The notes: generated by a model from the sequence alone, not told the origin. Numbered from the stretch's first letter, positions 34,629 to 45,182 are shown. The stretch is DNA of 64,000 bases from Streptomyces sp. ERV7 (GCF_001653515.1 NZ_LYOY01000001.1:1133769-1197768), one strand, 5' to 3'. A program made the numbers and translations.

Positions 34629-36579
34629 GCGACTCGATCTGGAAGCAGCCGAGCGTCTCGGTGGAACGGATGAGCCGGTAGGTCGGCAGGTCCCCCTCGG
34701 GGACCTGGCGCGGGTCGTCGAGGTCCAGCTTCCGGCCGGTGGTGCGGCCGATCTCGGCGACCGCGTGCGCCATCGCCGACTGCATCCGTACGCCGAGGAC
34801 GTCCAGCTTGAGCAGTCCGAGGTCCTCCACGTCCTCCTTGTCGAACTGGGACATGGGGATGGGGGCACCTCCCTGGCCCTTGAGGCCTTGGGGGACCTCG
34901 CCGCTGGTCGGGACCACCGGGGTGCGGCGCAGCAGCGTGATGTTCGAGAGCAGCACTCCGCACGGGTGCATGGCGATCCCGCGCGGCAGCCCGTCCAGCG
35001 CCTCGACCAGCTCCCACAGCCTGCCGTGCCGCCCCTGCTCCGCCGCGATCTCGCGCAGCTCCGGCAGTTCGGCCATCGCGGTGCGGGCGTCGCGGGCCCG
35101 GATGTGCGGGAAGGACTTGGCGATCCGGTCGATCTCGGCCGGGTCCATGGACAGTGCGGCGCCCACGTCGCGTACGGCGTGGCGGACCCGGTAGGTCTCG
35201 GGCATGGCGACGGCGGCGACACGTTCGCTGCCGAAGCGGCCGATGATCGCGCGGTAGACGTCGAGGCGGCGGGCGGACTCGACGTCGATGTCGATGTCCG
35301 GCAGCGCATAGCGCCGGGCGGACAGGAAGCGCTCCATCAGCAGGCCGTGTGCGACGGGGTCGGCGTGGGCGATGCCGAGGAGGTGGTTGACGAGCGACCC
35401 GGCGCTGGAGCCGCGCGCGGCCACCCGGATGCCCATCTCCCGTATGTCGTCGACGACTCGGGCGACGGTGAGGAAGTACGCGGCGAAGCCGTGGGCGGCG
35501 ATGACGTCCAGTTCCCGGTGCATCCGCTCCCAGTACGCGCGGTCGCCGTCGTAGCCGCGCAGCACCATGCCGGCGGCGGCCCGGGAGGCGAGGACCCGCT
35601 GCGGGGCGCGGTCGGCGGCGCCGACGAGGTGGGGCTCGGGGAAGTAGCTGTACGTCTTGATGCCCAGCTCCTCGCCGGGGTCGACCAGGCACGCGGCGGC
35701 GGTCTCCTCGGTCGTGGCGAGCAGCCGGTGCGCGGTGTCCCGGCGGAACCCGGCGGCCTCGGCGACCTGTTCGGCGGCCCGGGCCATGGCGGCGGGATCC
35801 TTGAGCCAGCGCTCGCCGCTGTCCAGCCCCCGGCGCGGATCGACGGGGACGAGCCTGCGGGCCGCGTCCAGGACGTCGGCGACCGGCCCGAGCCCGGCGT
35901 CCGCGTACCGCACGGCGTTGGTCAGCACGGCCGGTACGCCCTGTTCGGCGGCGAGGCCGAGGGTGCGGGCGGCGAGCCGCAGCGAGCCGGGCCCGGTGCC
36001 CGGGCGCCCGTGGTGCACGACCTCAAGGCGCAGGGCGTCGCCGTACAGCTCGCGCCAGGGGGCGAGGAGGTGTACGGCCCGGTCCGGGCGGCCGGCGGCG
36101 AGCGCCCTGCCCACCTCGGAGGCCGGTCCGAGCAGCACGGTGAGTCCGTCGGCGGGCAGCGCGGACCAGGAGAGGGCGGGCTGTCCGGTGGCGGTGTGGG
36201 CGGCGGTGATCAGCCGGCAGAGCTCCGCCCAGCCGGCGGCGCCGTCCCGGGCGAGGAAGGTGGCGCGCGGCGCCGACTCGTCGACGAAGGCGCCGCCCCG
36301 CACCGGGGTGCGCGGACGCCGGGCCGGGGCGCCCCCCTCCGCTTGTTCGGGGAGGTGTCCGGGGACGGCGAGGTCAGTGCCGAAGAGCGGGCGCACCCCC
36401 GCCGCCGCACACGCCTTGGCGAAGCGCACGGCGCCGGCGAGGGTGTCCCGGTCGGTGAGGGCGAGTGCGTCCATCCCCAGGTCGGCGGCGCGCTCGACCA
36501 GCCGTTCCGGGTGGGAAGCCCCGTACCGCAGGGAGTAACCCGAAACCGTGCGCAGATGCGTGAAGCCGGGCACCCGCAC
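34625..36579 (-). pseudogene. dnaE2: 5' fragment of host dnaE2 (N-terminal ~651 residues)
   Basis: The fragment encodes the PHP domain (FTHLRTVSGYSLRYGAS, ALTDRDTLAGAVRFAKAC) and the palm with catalytic Asp residues in ALPDIDIDVE and LLKLDVLGVRM. It stops at FQIESPG exactly at the element core. Translation would continue into element DNA to a stop near 34360, adding an unrelated tail. Fingers, clamp-binding and OB regions are on the far side of the insertion, so the product cannot polymerise, but the reading frame is undamaged. The GTG at 36579 is the listed start; the GTG at 36573 fits the AGGAGG better. Joined with the 3' fragment the protein would be about 1,190 residues. Confidence 0.95.
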
Positions 36580-36629
36580 CTCCTGGACCAGTCGTTCTCA
36601 CTTCCCCCTCCTTTCACCATAGACCAATT

Positions 36630-36645
36630 TCGAACGCACGTACGA
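36630..36645. promoter_or_regulatory. Putative LexA (SOS) box upstream of host dnaE2
   Basis: TCGAACGCACGTACGA matches TCGAAC-N4-GTTCGA at 11 of 12 defined positions. It lies about 50 bp before the dnaE2 start on the minus strand, within the divergent gap shared with the membrane-protein gene at 36747. Confidence 0.7.
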
Positions 36646-36746
36646 CACACATGTTCGATACGTATGGGGCACCTCGCTCCGCGGACGTCAGCCATTCGGC
36701 CCCGCCCCGACTGCGCCGCCCTGCCGCGCCCCGGAGCGTGAGGGAC

Positions 36747-37790
36747 ATGACGTTCGTCGACGAGGTGAAGAGCGCCGTCACCGTGCGGGCCGCGCTGCTG
36801 GTCATCGGGGTGCTCGGACTGATGGTCGCGTTCATCGCGTCCTATGCCGGGGCCTTCCACAGCCCCAAGCCGAAGGACGTCCCGTTCGGGGTGGTCGCGC
36901 CCGCGGAGATCAGCGCCCAGGCCGTGCAGCGGCTGAACGCGCTCCCCGGCGGCGCGCTGGACGCCCGTGCGGTCAAGGACCGGGCCGAGGCGACCCGGAA
37001 GCTGCGCGACCGCGACATCGACGGCGCGCTGATCGTCGACCCGGGGTCCACCACCGACACCCTGCTCGTCGCGGGCGGTGGCGGGGCGTCCCTCTCGCAG
37101 GCCGTCGAGCTGGTGGTCACCGCGATCGAGAAGGCCGAGCAGCGCACCGTGAAGGTGGTCGACGTCGCTCCGGCCGACCGGCAGGACGCTCGCGGTCTGT
37201 CCTCGTTCTACCTGGTCGTCGGCTGGTGCGTGGGCGGCTATCTGTGCGCCGCGATCCTGGCGATCAGCCATGGCGCCCGGCCCGCCAACACCCAGCGGGC
37301 GGTGATCCGCCTCGCCGCGCTCGCGGTGTACTCGATCGCCGCCGGGCTGCTCGGCGCCCTGATCATCGGGCCGGTGCTCGGTGCGCTGCCGGGCAGCTAT
37401 CCGAGCCTGGCGGGCCTGGGCGCCCTGGTGGTGTTCGCCGTCGGCGCCACCACCCTGGCCTTCCAGGGCCTCGCCGGGATCGTCGGCATCGGCCTCGCGA
37501 TCCTGGTCGTCGTCGTCCTGGGCAACCCGAGCGCGGGCGGCGCCTATCCGTATCCGCTGCTGCCGCCGTTCTGGAAGGCGATCGGCCCCGCGCTGCCCCC
37601 GGGCGCGGGCACCTGGGTGGCGCGCTCCATCGCGTACTTCCGGGGCAACTCGGTCACCGGCCCGCTCCTGGTGCTCTCCGCCTGGGCGGTGGGCGGGGCC
37701 GTGGTCACCCTGGTCATGGCCGGGCTGCGCAAGAGGGACGAGGGCGCGGGGGACGACCCGCTCGAAGTGGGCGCCCGCGCCGACGCCTGA
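36747..37790 (+). CDS. ABC-2/YhgE-like multi-pass membrane protein (DUF3533-type)
   Basis: The 347-residue protein begins with a transmembrane helix (AALLVIGVLGLMVAFIASYA), then an extracytoplasmic domain of ~130 residues (IDGALIVDPGSTTDTLLVAG). A cluster of about five helices follows (LVVGWCVGGYLCAAILAI through LLVLSAWAVGGAVVTLVMAG). This topology is that of ABC-2-type permease-like proteins such as YhgE/Pip; no ATPase is adjacent. ATG at 36747 with GTGAGGGAC before it is chosen; the frame is open upstream to 36651. It diverges from dnaE2 and shares the SOS-box region. Confidence 0.8.
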   Translation: MTFVDEVKSAVTVRAALLVIGVLGLMVAFIASYAGAFHSPKPKDVPFGVVAPAEISAQAVQRLNALPGGALDARAVKDRAEATRKLRDRDIDGALIVDPGSTTDTLLVAGGGGASLSQAVELVVTAIEKAEQRTVKVVDVAPADRQDARGLSSFYLVVGWCVGGYLCAAILAISHGARPANTQRAVIRLAALAVYSIAAGLLGALIIGPVLGALPGSYPSLAGLGALVVFAVGATTLAFQGLAGIVGIGLAILVVVVLGNPSAGGAYPYPLLPPFWKAIGPALPPGAGTWVARSIAYFRGNSVTGPLLVLSAWAVGGAVVTLVMAGLRKRDEGAGDDPLEVGARADA

Positions 37791-37825
37791 GCCCCCTCCT
37801 GGAACTCGCTCCGGATTCCCCTGAG

Positions 37826-38698
37826 TTACGGAGCCTTGCCTTCACTTTCGGCACCGGCTGCCGCCTCCACGCCGGTTGCCGCCTCCGCACCAGCCGCCGT
37901 CTCCGTACCCGTCACCACCGAGGGTGGCTGCGCCGCCTGCGGGGCCGCCCGTTCCAGGAACCTCAGCAGCTCCACCGGGAACGGCAGGACCAGTGTCGAG
38001 TTCTTCTCGGCCGCCACCGCCACCACCGTCTGGAGCAGCCGCAGTTGGAGGGCCGCGGGCTGCTGCGACATCACCCCGGCCGCCTCGGCCAGCTTCTTGG
38101 AGGCCTGGAGCTCCGCGTCCGCGTTGATCACCCGCGCCCGGCGCTCCCGGTCGGCCTCGGCCTGACGGGCCATCGAGCGCTTCATCGTCTCCGGCAGCGA
38201 GACGTCCTTGATCTCCACCCGGTCGATCTGCACGCCCCACCCCATCGCCGGGCTGTCGATCATCAGCTCCAGACCCTGGTTGAGCTTCTCGCGGTTGGAG
38301 AGCAGATCGTCGAGGTCGCTCTTGCCGATGATCGAGCGCAGTGAGGTCTGGGCCATCTGGGAGACCGCGAAGCGGTAGTCCTCGACCTGGATGACCGCGT
38401 CGGACGGGTCGACCACCTTGAAGTAGATCACCGCGTCCACCCGGACCGTGACGTTGTCCCGGGTGATCCCGTCCTGCGCCGGGACCGGCATCGTCACAAT
38501 CTGCATGTTCACCTTGTGGAGACGGTCGGCGAACGGAAGGATCAGGGTGAATCCCGGGCCGCGCACCGATCCCCTGAGTTTGCCCAGCCGGAAGACCACA
38601 CCGCGTTCGTACTGCTTGACGACCCGGGCCGCCGCCATCACATACACGATGCCGACGGAACCGACGGCCACGGCCGTCGCCACCACTGCTTCGACCAT
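37826..38698 (-). CDS. SPFH/Band 7 domain protein (slipin-like)
   Basis: The 290-residue protein has one N-terminal transmembrane helix (VVATAVAVGSVGIVYVMAAA) and a full SPFH domain: VVKQYERGVVFRLGKLRG, GPGFTLILPF, DNVTVRVDAVIYFKVVDP, and a coiled-coil with RQAEADRERRARVINADAEL. Slipins form membrane-microdomain scaffolds. The tail (residues ~255-290) is Ala/Thr/Glu-rich with low complexity. ATG 38698 gives MVEAVVAT. It is convergent with the preceding membrane-protein gene and divergent from the hydrolase. Confidence 0.9.
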   Translation of the reverse strand: MVEAVVATAVAVGSVGIVYVMAAARVVKQYERGVVFRLGKLRGSVRGPGFTLILPFADRLHKVNMQIVTMPVPAQDGITRDNVTVRVDAVIYFKVVDPSDAVIQVEDYRFAVSQMAQTSLRSIIGKSDLDDLLSNREKLNQGLELMIDSPAMGWGVQIDRVEIKDVSLPETMKRSMARQAEADRERRARVINADAELQASKKLAEAAGVMSQQPAALQLRLLQTVVAVAAEKNSTLVLPFPVELLRFLERAAPQAAQPPSVVTGTETAAGAEAATGVEAAAGAESEGKAP

Positions 38699-38811
38699 CA
38701 CGGCCCCCAAGGGTCCGAATCGGACGTGTACTTCGACGGTAACTCCGCTTCCGTCCCAGGGGGAGTCCCGGTCACACTCCACTGAATGGGTAAACCGCGG
38801 GCGGGAGGGGA

Positions 38812-39780
38812 ATGCCGCAACAGTCGATGCCTGTATACGACAACCGATATGGGCGGTACGAGCACGGGCCCGGCGATCGGTATCGCGATCCACGACCTCA
38901 GGGGGCACGAGTGCGCGGTCGGGTGCGCGCGGCCGACGGCCGGCATCTGATGGTGGAGCGCTTCGGGGACCCGCGGGGCAGGCCGGTCTTCCTGCTGCAC
39001 GGCACCCCGGGCAGCCGTCTCGGCCCCGCGCCGCGCGGCATGGTGCTCTACCAGCGCCGGATGCAGCTGATCGCCTACGACCGGCCCGGCTACGGCGGCT
39101 CCGACCGGCTGGAGGGCCGCAGCGTCGCCGACGTCGTCCAGGACGTGAAGACGATCGCGGACAGTTACGGGCTGGAACGCTTCGCCGTCGTCGGCCGCTC
39201 CGGCGGCGCCCCGCACGCGCTGGCCTGCGCCGCCCTGCTGCCCGAGCGGGTCACCAGAACCGCGGCGCTGGTCACCCTGGCGCCCCGGGACGCGGCCGGG
39301 CTCGACTGGTTCGACGGGATGACCGCCTACAACGTGGAGGAGTACACCACCGCCACGGTCGACCCCGAGGAGTTCGCGGCCCGGCTCATCCCGCGCTCCG
39401 ACGAGATCCGCAAGAACCCCATCCAGCTCCTGGACGAGCTGCGCCGCGACCTCACCCACGCCGACCGGATGGTGGTCAAGGACGCGGGTGTGCGCTCCAT
39501 GCTGCTGCGCAACTACCAGGAGGCGCTGCGCACTTCGGCGTACGGGTGGATCGACGACGCGCTCGCCCTGAGCAGCCCATGGGGGTTCGACCCCGCCGAC
39601 ATCATCGGCGAGGTGCTGCTCTGGCACGGCGTCAAGGACGTGTTCTCACCGGTCGGCCACTCCCGTTGGCTCGCCGAACGCATCCCGGGCGCCACGGCCG
39701 TACTGGAGCCGGCCGCCGCCCACTTCGACGCCCTGCACGCCCTGCCCGACATCCTCACCTGGCTGATCGAGGAGGACTGA
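38812..39780 (+). CDS. Alpha/beta hydrolase
   Basis: The 322-residue protein has the alpha/beta hydrolase fold: oxyanion HGTPGSR, YDRPGYGGSD, nucleophile elbow VVGRSGGAPHA (GxSxG), acid in HGVKDVFSP and catalytic His in AAHFDALH. A disordered leader of ~35 residues precedes the core. The substrate is unknown. ATG 38812 is preceded by GGGAGGGGA. A hairpin follows before the convergent fxsT. Confidence 0.88.
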   Translation: MPQQSMPVYDNRYGRYEHGPGDRYRDPRPQGARVRGRVRAADGRHLMVERFGDPRGRPVFLLHGTPGSRLGPAPRGMVLYQRRMQLIAYDRPGYGGSDRLEGRSVADVVQDVKTIADSYGLERFAVVGRSGGAPHALACAALLPERVTRTAALVTLAPRDAAGLDWFDGMTAYNVEEYTTATVDPEEFAARLIPRSDEIRKNPIQLLDELRRDLTHADRMVVKDAGVRSMLLRNYQEALRTSAYGWIDDALALSSPWGFDPADIIGEVLLWHGVKDVFSPVGHSRWLAERIPGATAVLEPAAAHFDALHALPDILTWLIEED

Positions 39781-39805
39781 CCGCACGCGGTACCCGGCGA
39801 GGGAA

Positions 39806-39832
39806 CCGGTGCGATCACTCCGGTCGCACCGG
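39806..39832. terminator. Hairpin between hydrolase and fxsT 3' ends
   Basis: The 9-bp arms CCGGTGCGA and TCGCACCGG are separated by 9 nt, between convergent genes. Confidence 0.6.
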
Positions 39833-39862
39833 CCGTCCCCTCGTCTCACACCGCCGGTCGTC

Positions 39863-42800
39863 TCACACCGCCAGCGGCTCCAGGTCCCGCTGCACCCTGC
39901 GCTCGTCCCGGGCGATCCGGACGAACGCGTGCTCGTCGCCGAGCAGACGCTGGAGCTCCTCCACGGCCTCCGCCCGTACGTGCGTCGCCTCCTCCTTGCG
40001 ACCCAGCCCGTCGAGCGTCACCGCCATGTTCGCGGCGCAGGCGAGCGTCTCGGGGTGGTGCGCCCCCAGCACCTCCCGCAGCCGTGCGACCGCGTTGCGC
40101 TCGATCTCCAGGGCGCTCTCCAGATCACCCATGTCGGCCTTCACATTGGCGAGGTTGACGGTGGCGAACAACGCGTGCGGATGGTTCTCGCCGAGTATGT
40201 CGCGCATCGTCCGTATGGTGTTCTCCAACAGGGTGTCGGCGGCGTCGAGCGACCCGCAGCCCCACTGGTAGATGCCCAGGTTGTTGGTGGCCGCCAGGGT
40301 GTACGGATGCCGCTCCCCCGGCACCTTGATGTACTGGTCGACGACCTCCTGGGCCGCGTCCCGCGCCGCCGCCGAGTCCCCGGCCGCGAACAGGTCGGCG
40401 GCCATGTTGAGGTCGCAGGCCAGCCAGTCGGGGTTGGCGGAGGTGTACTTGGCGCGGTAGCGGTTGCGGGTCGCGGTGGTCAGCCGCCGCGCGTCGTCGA
40501 GCCGGCCCGCCCGGCGCAGCGACACGGCGAGGCTCTTGGCCGCCGCCAGGGTGCCCGGGAAGGCCCGGCCCAGCTGCTGCTTGTAGAGGTCGTAGGTCCG
40601 GCTGAGCAGCGCCACCGAGTCCTCGTAGCGCCCCACCTCCCGCAGGTCCCGCGCCAGGTTCATCGCGGAGGAGAGGGTGTAGGGGTGCTCCGGGCCCAGC
40701 ACCTCGGTGCGCCGGTCGTAGACGTCCTGGTCGAGCTCGCGGGCCCGGGCGTACTGGCCGAGCATCCGCATGTTCAGGGCGAGGTTGTTGGCGGCGGCGA
40801 GGGTGCGCGGGTGCGACTCGTCGAAGATCTGCCGGAACCCCTCGTGCGCCTCGGTCGCCAGCTCCATCGCCTTGCTGTACTGGCCGAGCGCGCCGAGGTC
40901 CATCGCCAGGGCGCTGGTGGTCATGTACGTGTGCGGGTGCGAGGCGCCGAGCACCTCCGTCTGACGGGACAGGGTCTCCTCGTCCAGCTCCATCGCCTCG
41001 ACGTAACGGCCGCGCGAGCGAAGGATGTTGGAGAGGTGGAAGCGCAGATACAGATACTGGAGGTCGTTGGGCCCCAGCTTCTCGCGCCACTCCTCGCGCA
41101 GGTCCTCGGCGAGGTTGGCGGCCGCGTTGAAGTCACCGCGCTTCCACAGATAGCGCACCCGGTCGATGAGCAGCCGACGGGTCTCCGGCTCGTCGCACAG
41201 GCGCGCCCCCGACGGGGTCAGATGCGGCCAGATGGTGTTGAACTGCGCCCAGGTCTCCGGGTTGTCGATCGGCTCGTCGGCGTCCGGCCGGGCGCCCGCG
41301 AGGATGCGGTGGACGGCGTGCCGGGCGTCCATCTGCTCCTCGTCGCTCAACTGCGCCCGGATCACGGCCTGGACCAGCCGGTGCACCTGGATGGAGCTGC
41401 CGACCTGGTCGACCTTGGCGAGGGCGAACCGGCCGATCTCCCGGATGACCCGGCCGAGCACCAGCTTCTCCTGGAGCGTGGCGTCGTACGGCTTGAGCGC
41501 GTCGATCATCTCCTTGCTGTAGAGGAGATTGGCGGAGATCGGCTCGGGCGCGAAGAAGGCGCAGAGCTGGAGCAGGCGGACCGCCGCGGGTGAGCGCTGC
41601 TTCAGCCGCTCGATGGAGACGTTCCAGGTGGCGGCGACCGGCTCGGGGTATCCGGCGGGCTGGTTGAGCGCCAGGACGCTGGGGGCCTGCTGGGCCAGCT
41701 GCTCCAGATAGGCGGCGACCGGCGTCGCGGTCTCCGCGATCCACGCCGCCGCCTGCTCGACGGCGAGCGGCAGGTCGCCCACCGCGATGGCGACCTGGTC
41801 GGCGTCGTCCACGGAGAGCCCGGGGGCACGCCGCTGGAGGTGCTCGACGGACTCCTCGCGCAGGAACACGTCGACGGGCAGCGCGTCGCCGTACTGCGAC
41901 CAGGTCTGGTTCCTTGAGGTGACCAGGACATGGCCCGGGCCGCCCGGCGGGAAGAACCGCTTGAGCTGCTCGGGGTCGTCCGCGTTGTCGAAGACCAGCA
42001 GCCAGCGGGAGGTGGGCACCCCGCGCCGCAGCAGGTCGATGGCCTCGCGGGAGGCGGAGTTCATGTCGTCGCCGCCCTGCACCCCGAGCCGTACGCCGAG
42101 TTCGGCGAGGCCGGCCACCACGTCGTCGGGCTGCTCGGCGGAGATCCACCAGACCAGGTCGTAGTCGGCCATGAACCGGTGGACGTACTCCAGGGCCACC
42201 TGGGTCTTGCCGACGCCGCCGAGTCCGTACAGCGTCTGCGGCTGCGGCAGGACGACGGCGAGGCCGCCGCCGAGCTGGTCGCGCATCCGCTCCAGGACCA
42301 GCGAGCGGCCGGTGAAGCCGGGGTTGCGCGGCGGTGCGTTCCAGATCTTGGGGACGGTGCCGGGGAACCGCGGTCCGGGCGCCACCCCGTCGCTGATCTG
42401 CACCGGCCGCTCCAGGGCCCGCAGCAGCGCGGTGGTGGCGTGCACCTCGTCGAGCCGGAACAGGTCCACCGGGTTGCGGTCGATGTAGGGCGCGGTGAGC
42501 CGGACGTCGCCGACCCGCAGCGGCAGCAGCTGGCGGCGGGCGCCCGAGGGGTCCTCGGCGGCGGCCCGGGACCAGATCTCCACGGCGCGGGCCGACTTGA
42601 GGTAGGCGCTGGAGAGCAGGACCACGGTACGGGCGGCGCTCTCGGCGGCGACCGCCTCCCCGTCGGCGCTGCTGGGCTCGGCCGACACATCGCGGGGCAC
42701 CACCCGGAACCCGGCCCGGGTCAGCACGGACTCGATCCAGTCCGCCCACATCCGGTTCTCGGCCACATAGCTGAGGAACAGATCGGCCGGAAGGGCGGGC

Positions 42801-43798
42801 CTGCGGCGGGTGAAGGCGTCCCGGATCCGCAGCCGGATCTCCTCGTTGACCGTCGGCATCGAGGTGATCCGGCCCTCGGTGACCACGGAGGCGAGGCGCT
42901 CGAAGGCGGAGAGCAGCGAGTTGGAGAGCCCGGCCTCGTCGCCGAAGGTCGCCAGCGTCTCCTCGTAGGCGTAGTAGGGGCGGTACGGGATCTCCACCGC
43001 GCCCCAGTACGTGGTGAGTTCATCACCCGAGAGTCCGGCCGGGAAGCGGTCGAACTTGAGGCGGGCGAGCGCCCGGCCGGCGTCGGCCTTCTCCTTCTCG
43101 CCCTCGTCGATGCGCATCGGGACGGGCAGGATGCGGATGTTCTGGCCGCTGTAGCGCTCGTCGATCTGGCGGGCCACGGAGGCGGCGCCGTCTATGGACT
43201 GGTCGCTGAGGGTGAAGCAGTCCACCAGGACGTCGGGGAGGTGGACGGTGCAGATGTCGGCGATGTCGCTGAGACCGGTGCGGCTGTCGATCAGGACGTA
43301 GTCGTAGTTCTCCTTCATGTCCTCGCGCAGGGCGTCGAAGAAGTGGCCGCCGCCGAGCCGGTCGTAGAAGTTGTCCCAGTCGAACGTGGAGACGGTCGCC
43401 GAGTACTCGCGGTTCTGCCGGCCGGCGGAGACGAAGTCCAGGGTGCCGCCGTCGGGGAACTGCCAGCCGAGCGCCTCGGGTGTGAGGGAGACCGCGTGCG
43501 GCTGGATGCGCGCGTAGTCGCGGTGCCAGTCGTCCGAGCGCGGCACGGGACTGGTGGCGGCCCAGGCGTACTCGGTGATGAGATCGATGACCCCGGTGGT
43601 GGCGCCGAGCGTCGAGGGGTCCAGGAACGGGTGGAAGAAGCGGTGCAGCCCCGGGGCCTCCAGGTCCCAGTCCACCGCGAGGACCCGCTTGCCGTTGGCG
43701 GCAAGGATCCAGGCCGTGTTGGCGAGGGCCATGGTGCGGCCCGTACCACCCTTGTACGAGTAGAACGTGACGATGCGTCCGTCACGACTGGCTGTCAT
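39863..43798 (-). CDS. fxsT: FxsT: MinD/ParA-like ATPase + TIR + NB-ARC + TPR protein of the FxSxx-COOH system
   Basis: The 1,311-residue protein has four parts. First is an N-terminal ParA/MinD-type ATPase with deviant Walker A (FYSYKGGTGRTMALAN) and VLIDSRTGLSD. Second is a TIR-like domain (about 340-470, LPADLFLSYVAENRMWADWI). Third is an NB-ARC STAND ATPase (LYGLGGVGKTQVALEYV, LLVFDNADD). Fourth is ~450 residues of TPRs of the kinesin-light-chain type (LGPEHPYTLSSAMNLA repeated). FxsT is the known large partner in FxSxx-COOH RiPP loci; its job is unknown but looks like a signalling or assembly hub. It overlaps fxsC by 17 bp. The start ATG at 43798 gives MTASRDG. Confidence 0.9.
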   Translation of the reverse strand: MTASRDGRIVTFYSYKGGTGRTMALANTAWILAANGKRVLAVDWDLEAPGLHRFFHPFLDPSTLGATTGVIDLITEYAWAATSPVPRSDDWHRDYARIQPHAVSLTPEALGWQFPDGGTLDFVSAGRQNREYSATVSTFDWDNFYDRLGGGHFFDALREDMKENYDYVLIDSRTGLSDIADICTVHLPDVLVDCFTLSDQSIDGAASVARQIDERYSGQNIRILPVPMRIDEGEKEKADAGRALARLKFDRFPAGLSGDELTTYWGAVEIPYRPYYAYEETLATFGDEAGLSNSLLSAFERLASVVTEGRITSMPTVNEEIRLRIRDAFTRRRPALPADLFLSYVAENRMWADWIESVLTRAGFRVVPRDVSAEPSSADGEAVAAESAARTVVLLSSAYLKSARAVEIWSRAAAEDPSGARRQLLPLRVGDVRLTAPYIDRNPVDLFRLDEVHATTALLRALERPVQISDGVAPGPRFPGTVPKIWNAPPRNPGFTGRSLVLERMRDQLGGGLAVVLPQPQTLYGLGGVGKTQVALEYVHRFMADYDLVWWISAEQPDDVVAGLAELGVRLGVQGGDDMNSASREAIDLLRRGVPTSRWLLVFDNADDPEQLKRFFPPGGPGHVLVTSRNQTWSQYGDALPVDVFLREESVEHLQRRAPGLSVDDADQVAIAVGDLPLAVEQAAAWIAETATPVAAYLEQLAQQAPSVLALNQPAGYPEPVAATWNVSIERLKQRSPAAVRLLQLCAFFAPEPISANLLYSKEMIDALKPYDATLQEKLVLGRVIREIGRFALAKVDQVGSSIQVHRLVQAVIRAQLSDEEQMDARHAVHRILAGARPDADEPIDNPETWAQFNTIWPHLTPSGARLCDEPETRRLLIDRVRYLWKRGDFNAAANLAEDLREEWREKLGPNDLQYLYLRFHLSNILRSRGRYVEAMELDEETLSRQTEVLGASHPHTYMTTSALAMDLGALGQYSKAMELATEAHEGFRQIFDESHPRTLAAANNLALNMRMLGQYARARELDQDVYDRRTEVLGPEHPYTLSSAMNLARDLREVGRYEDSVALLSRTYDLYKQQLGRAFPGTLAAAKSLAVSLRRAGRLDDARRLTTATRNRYRAKYTSANPDWLACDLNMAADLFAAGDSAAARDAAQEVVDQYIKVPGERHPYTLAATNNLGIYQWGCGSLDAADTLLENTIRTMRDILGENHPHALFATVNLANVKADMGDLESALEIERNAVARLREVLGAHHPETLACAANMAVTLDGLGRKEEATHVRAEAVEELQRLLGDEHAFVRIARDERRVQRDLEPLAV

Positions 43799-45122
43799 CC
43801 GTCTCCTCCGCATCGGGCGCGTGATCGAGCCTGTCGGGGATGTACTGCGTGGTGCCGAAATCGGTGCCCATCGGCCCGACCAGGCGCGGCCGTTCGGTGT
43901 GCCCGCCCCCTGCGGGCGGATAGACCGTCGCGTGTCTCAGATACTGCTGTGCCGCCGCTTCCACGACCTGGGGCAGTATCTGCCCGAAGGCCTCCATGCT
44001 CGGCACGCCCTTGGCTGCGGCCCGGCACGCGGCCCGCCCCTGGCGCATCTTGGACGGCATGGTCTCTTCCAGCCGGTGCGACAACTCGGTCTCCGACGCC
44101 CGGCTCTGCTGGTCGTCCCGGTTCCACGGGACGACCACGCTCACCCAGGGCCGGTGCTCGGCGTCGAAGGCCGCGAGCCGGGCCCGCCGGTCGTCGTCCT
44201 CCAGGGCCCACCGGTCCACCAGCAGCACCTCGGGCCGCGAGGGCGGCTGCTTGCCGTCGAGGTGCAGCACCTCCTCGTCGAAGGAGGAGACGGTGGTCTG
44301 GTAGTTGAGCGAGCGCACCATGTCCTCCGCCACCAGCGCCAGCGGCCGGGCGGAGATGGGATGGTAGGGGTTCCACTCCAGCGGGCTGTCGCCGTAGTAC
44401 ACGTCGTCGCGGCCCTCGGGCAGCTCGTGGCGGGTGGGTGCGGCGACGGTGACGTGCATGGGGCGGGGCCCCTCGCTGGGGGCCGCGCCGAAGGCGCTGG
44501 GCGCCAGCCGGTAGTCGACGTGGCGGCCGGGCCGTATGGCGGTGGCGTCGGCGACGCTGACGATCCGTTTGGCGAGCTCGTAGACCGCGCGTTCGTACTC
44601 CTCGGCGAATATGCGCAGCTTGATGAGCCCATAGAGGCCGTCGCTGACATAGCGGTCGCCGAAGGCCCGGTGATTGAACTGCAACCGCTCGGCGGGCCCG
44701 GGCAGTTGCTCGGGCGGGACCGGCACCCACAGGGCCGGCACGATCGCCTCGGCCGGGCGGTTGGTGTACGCCTGGTGCTGGATGGTCCGCTGTTCGAACG
44801 CGTACCACTCACGGCCGCACATCTCGCTCGCGAAGTAGCGCGGCGAGAACAGCGGTACGAACACCCGGCAGGAGGCGAGGACTTCGCCGAGGCGCTCCGA
44901 CCAGCCCTCGCCGGAGCGTATCTCCCGGTCCATGAAGCCGGCGGGCGCACCGGCGGGCAGGTCGGTCATGGCCATCACATGGCCGCAGAGATCACGGAAG
45001 AGCCGCTCCACCCACATGTCGGGGTCCGGGCCGCCCGCCCCGTACCTCGGCGTATGCGCGTAACTCAGAAAGAAGTAGGGCCGATGTTGGTCGGCCGGAC
45101 GCGGCTGCGCTGATGCGTGCAC
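43782..45122 (-). CDS. fxsC: FxsC: TIR-like protein of the FxSxx-COOH system
   Basis: The 446-residue protein opens with a TIR-like domain (YFFLSYAHTPRYG, FMDREIRSGEGWSERLGEVL, VFVPLFSPRYFASEMCGREW). A C-terminal region follows that is typical of FxsC (VSVVVPWNRDDQQS, and the helical stretch around LSHRLEETM). The GTG start at 45122 follows GGACGGGGG. It is encoded with fxsT (17-bp overlap) and 60 bp from the AAC(3)-like gene. The role in RiPP biosynthesis is not known. Confidence 0.88.
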   Translation of the reverse strand: MHASAQPRPADQHRPYFFLSYAHTPRYGAGGPDPDMWVERLFRDLCGHVMAMTDLPAGAPAGFMDREIRSGEGWSERLGEVLASCRVFVPLFSPRYFASEMCGREWYAFEQRTIQHQAYTNRPAEAIVPALWVPVPPEQLPGPAERLQFNHRAFGDRYVSDGLYGLIKLRIFAEEYERAVYELAKRIVSVADATAIRPGRHVDYRLAPSAFGAAPSEGPRPMHVTVAAPTRHELPEGRDDVYYGDSPLEWNPYHPISARPLALVAEDMVRSLNYQTTVSSFDEEVLHLDGKQPPSRPEVLLVDRWALEDDDRRARLAAFDAEHRPWVSVVVPWNRDDQQSRASETELSHRLEETMPSKMRQGRAACRAAAKGVPSMEAFGQILPQVVEAAAQQYLRHATVYPPAGGGHTERPRLVGPMGTDFGTTQYIPDRLDHAPDAEETDDSQS

Positions 45123-45182
45123 ACGACCCCCGTCCTGCAGTATTGAAGAACATCATTCCGGAGCGCACGGCGCTCCATCCCC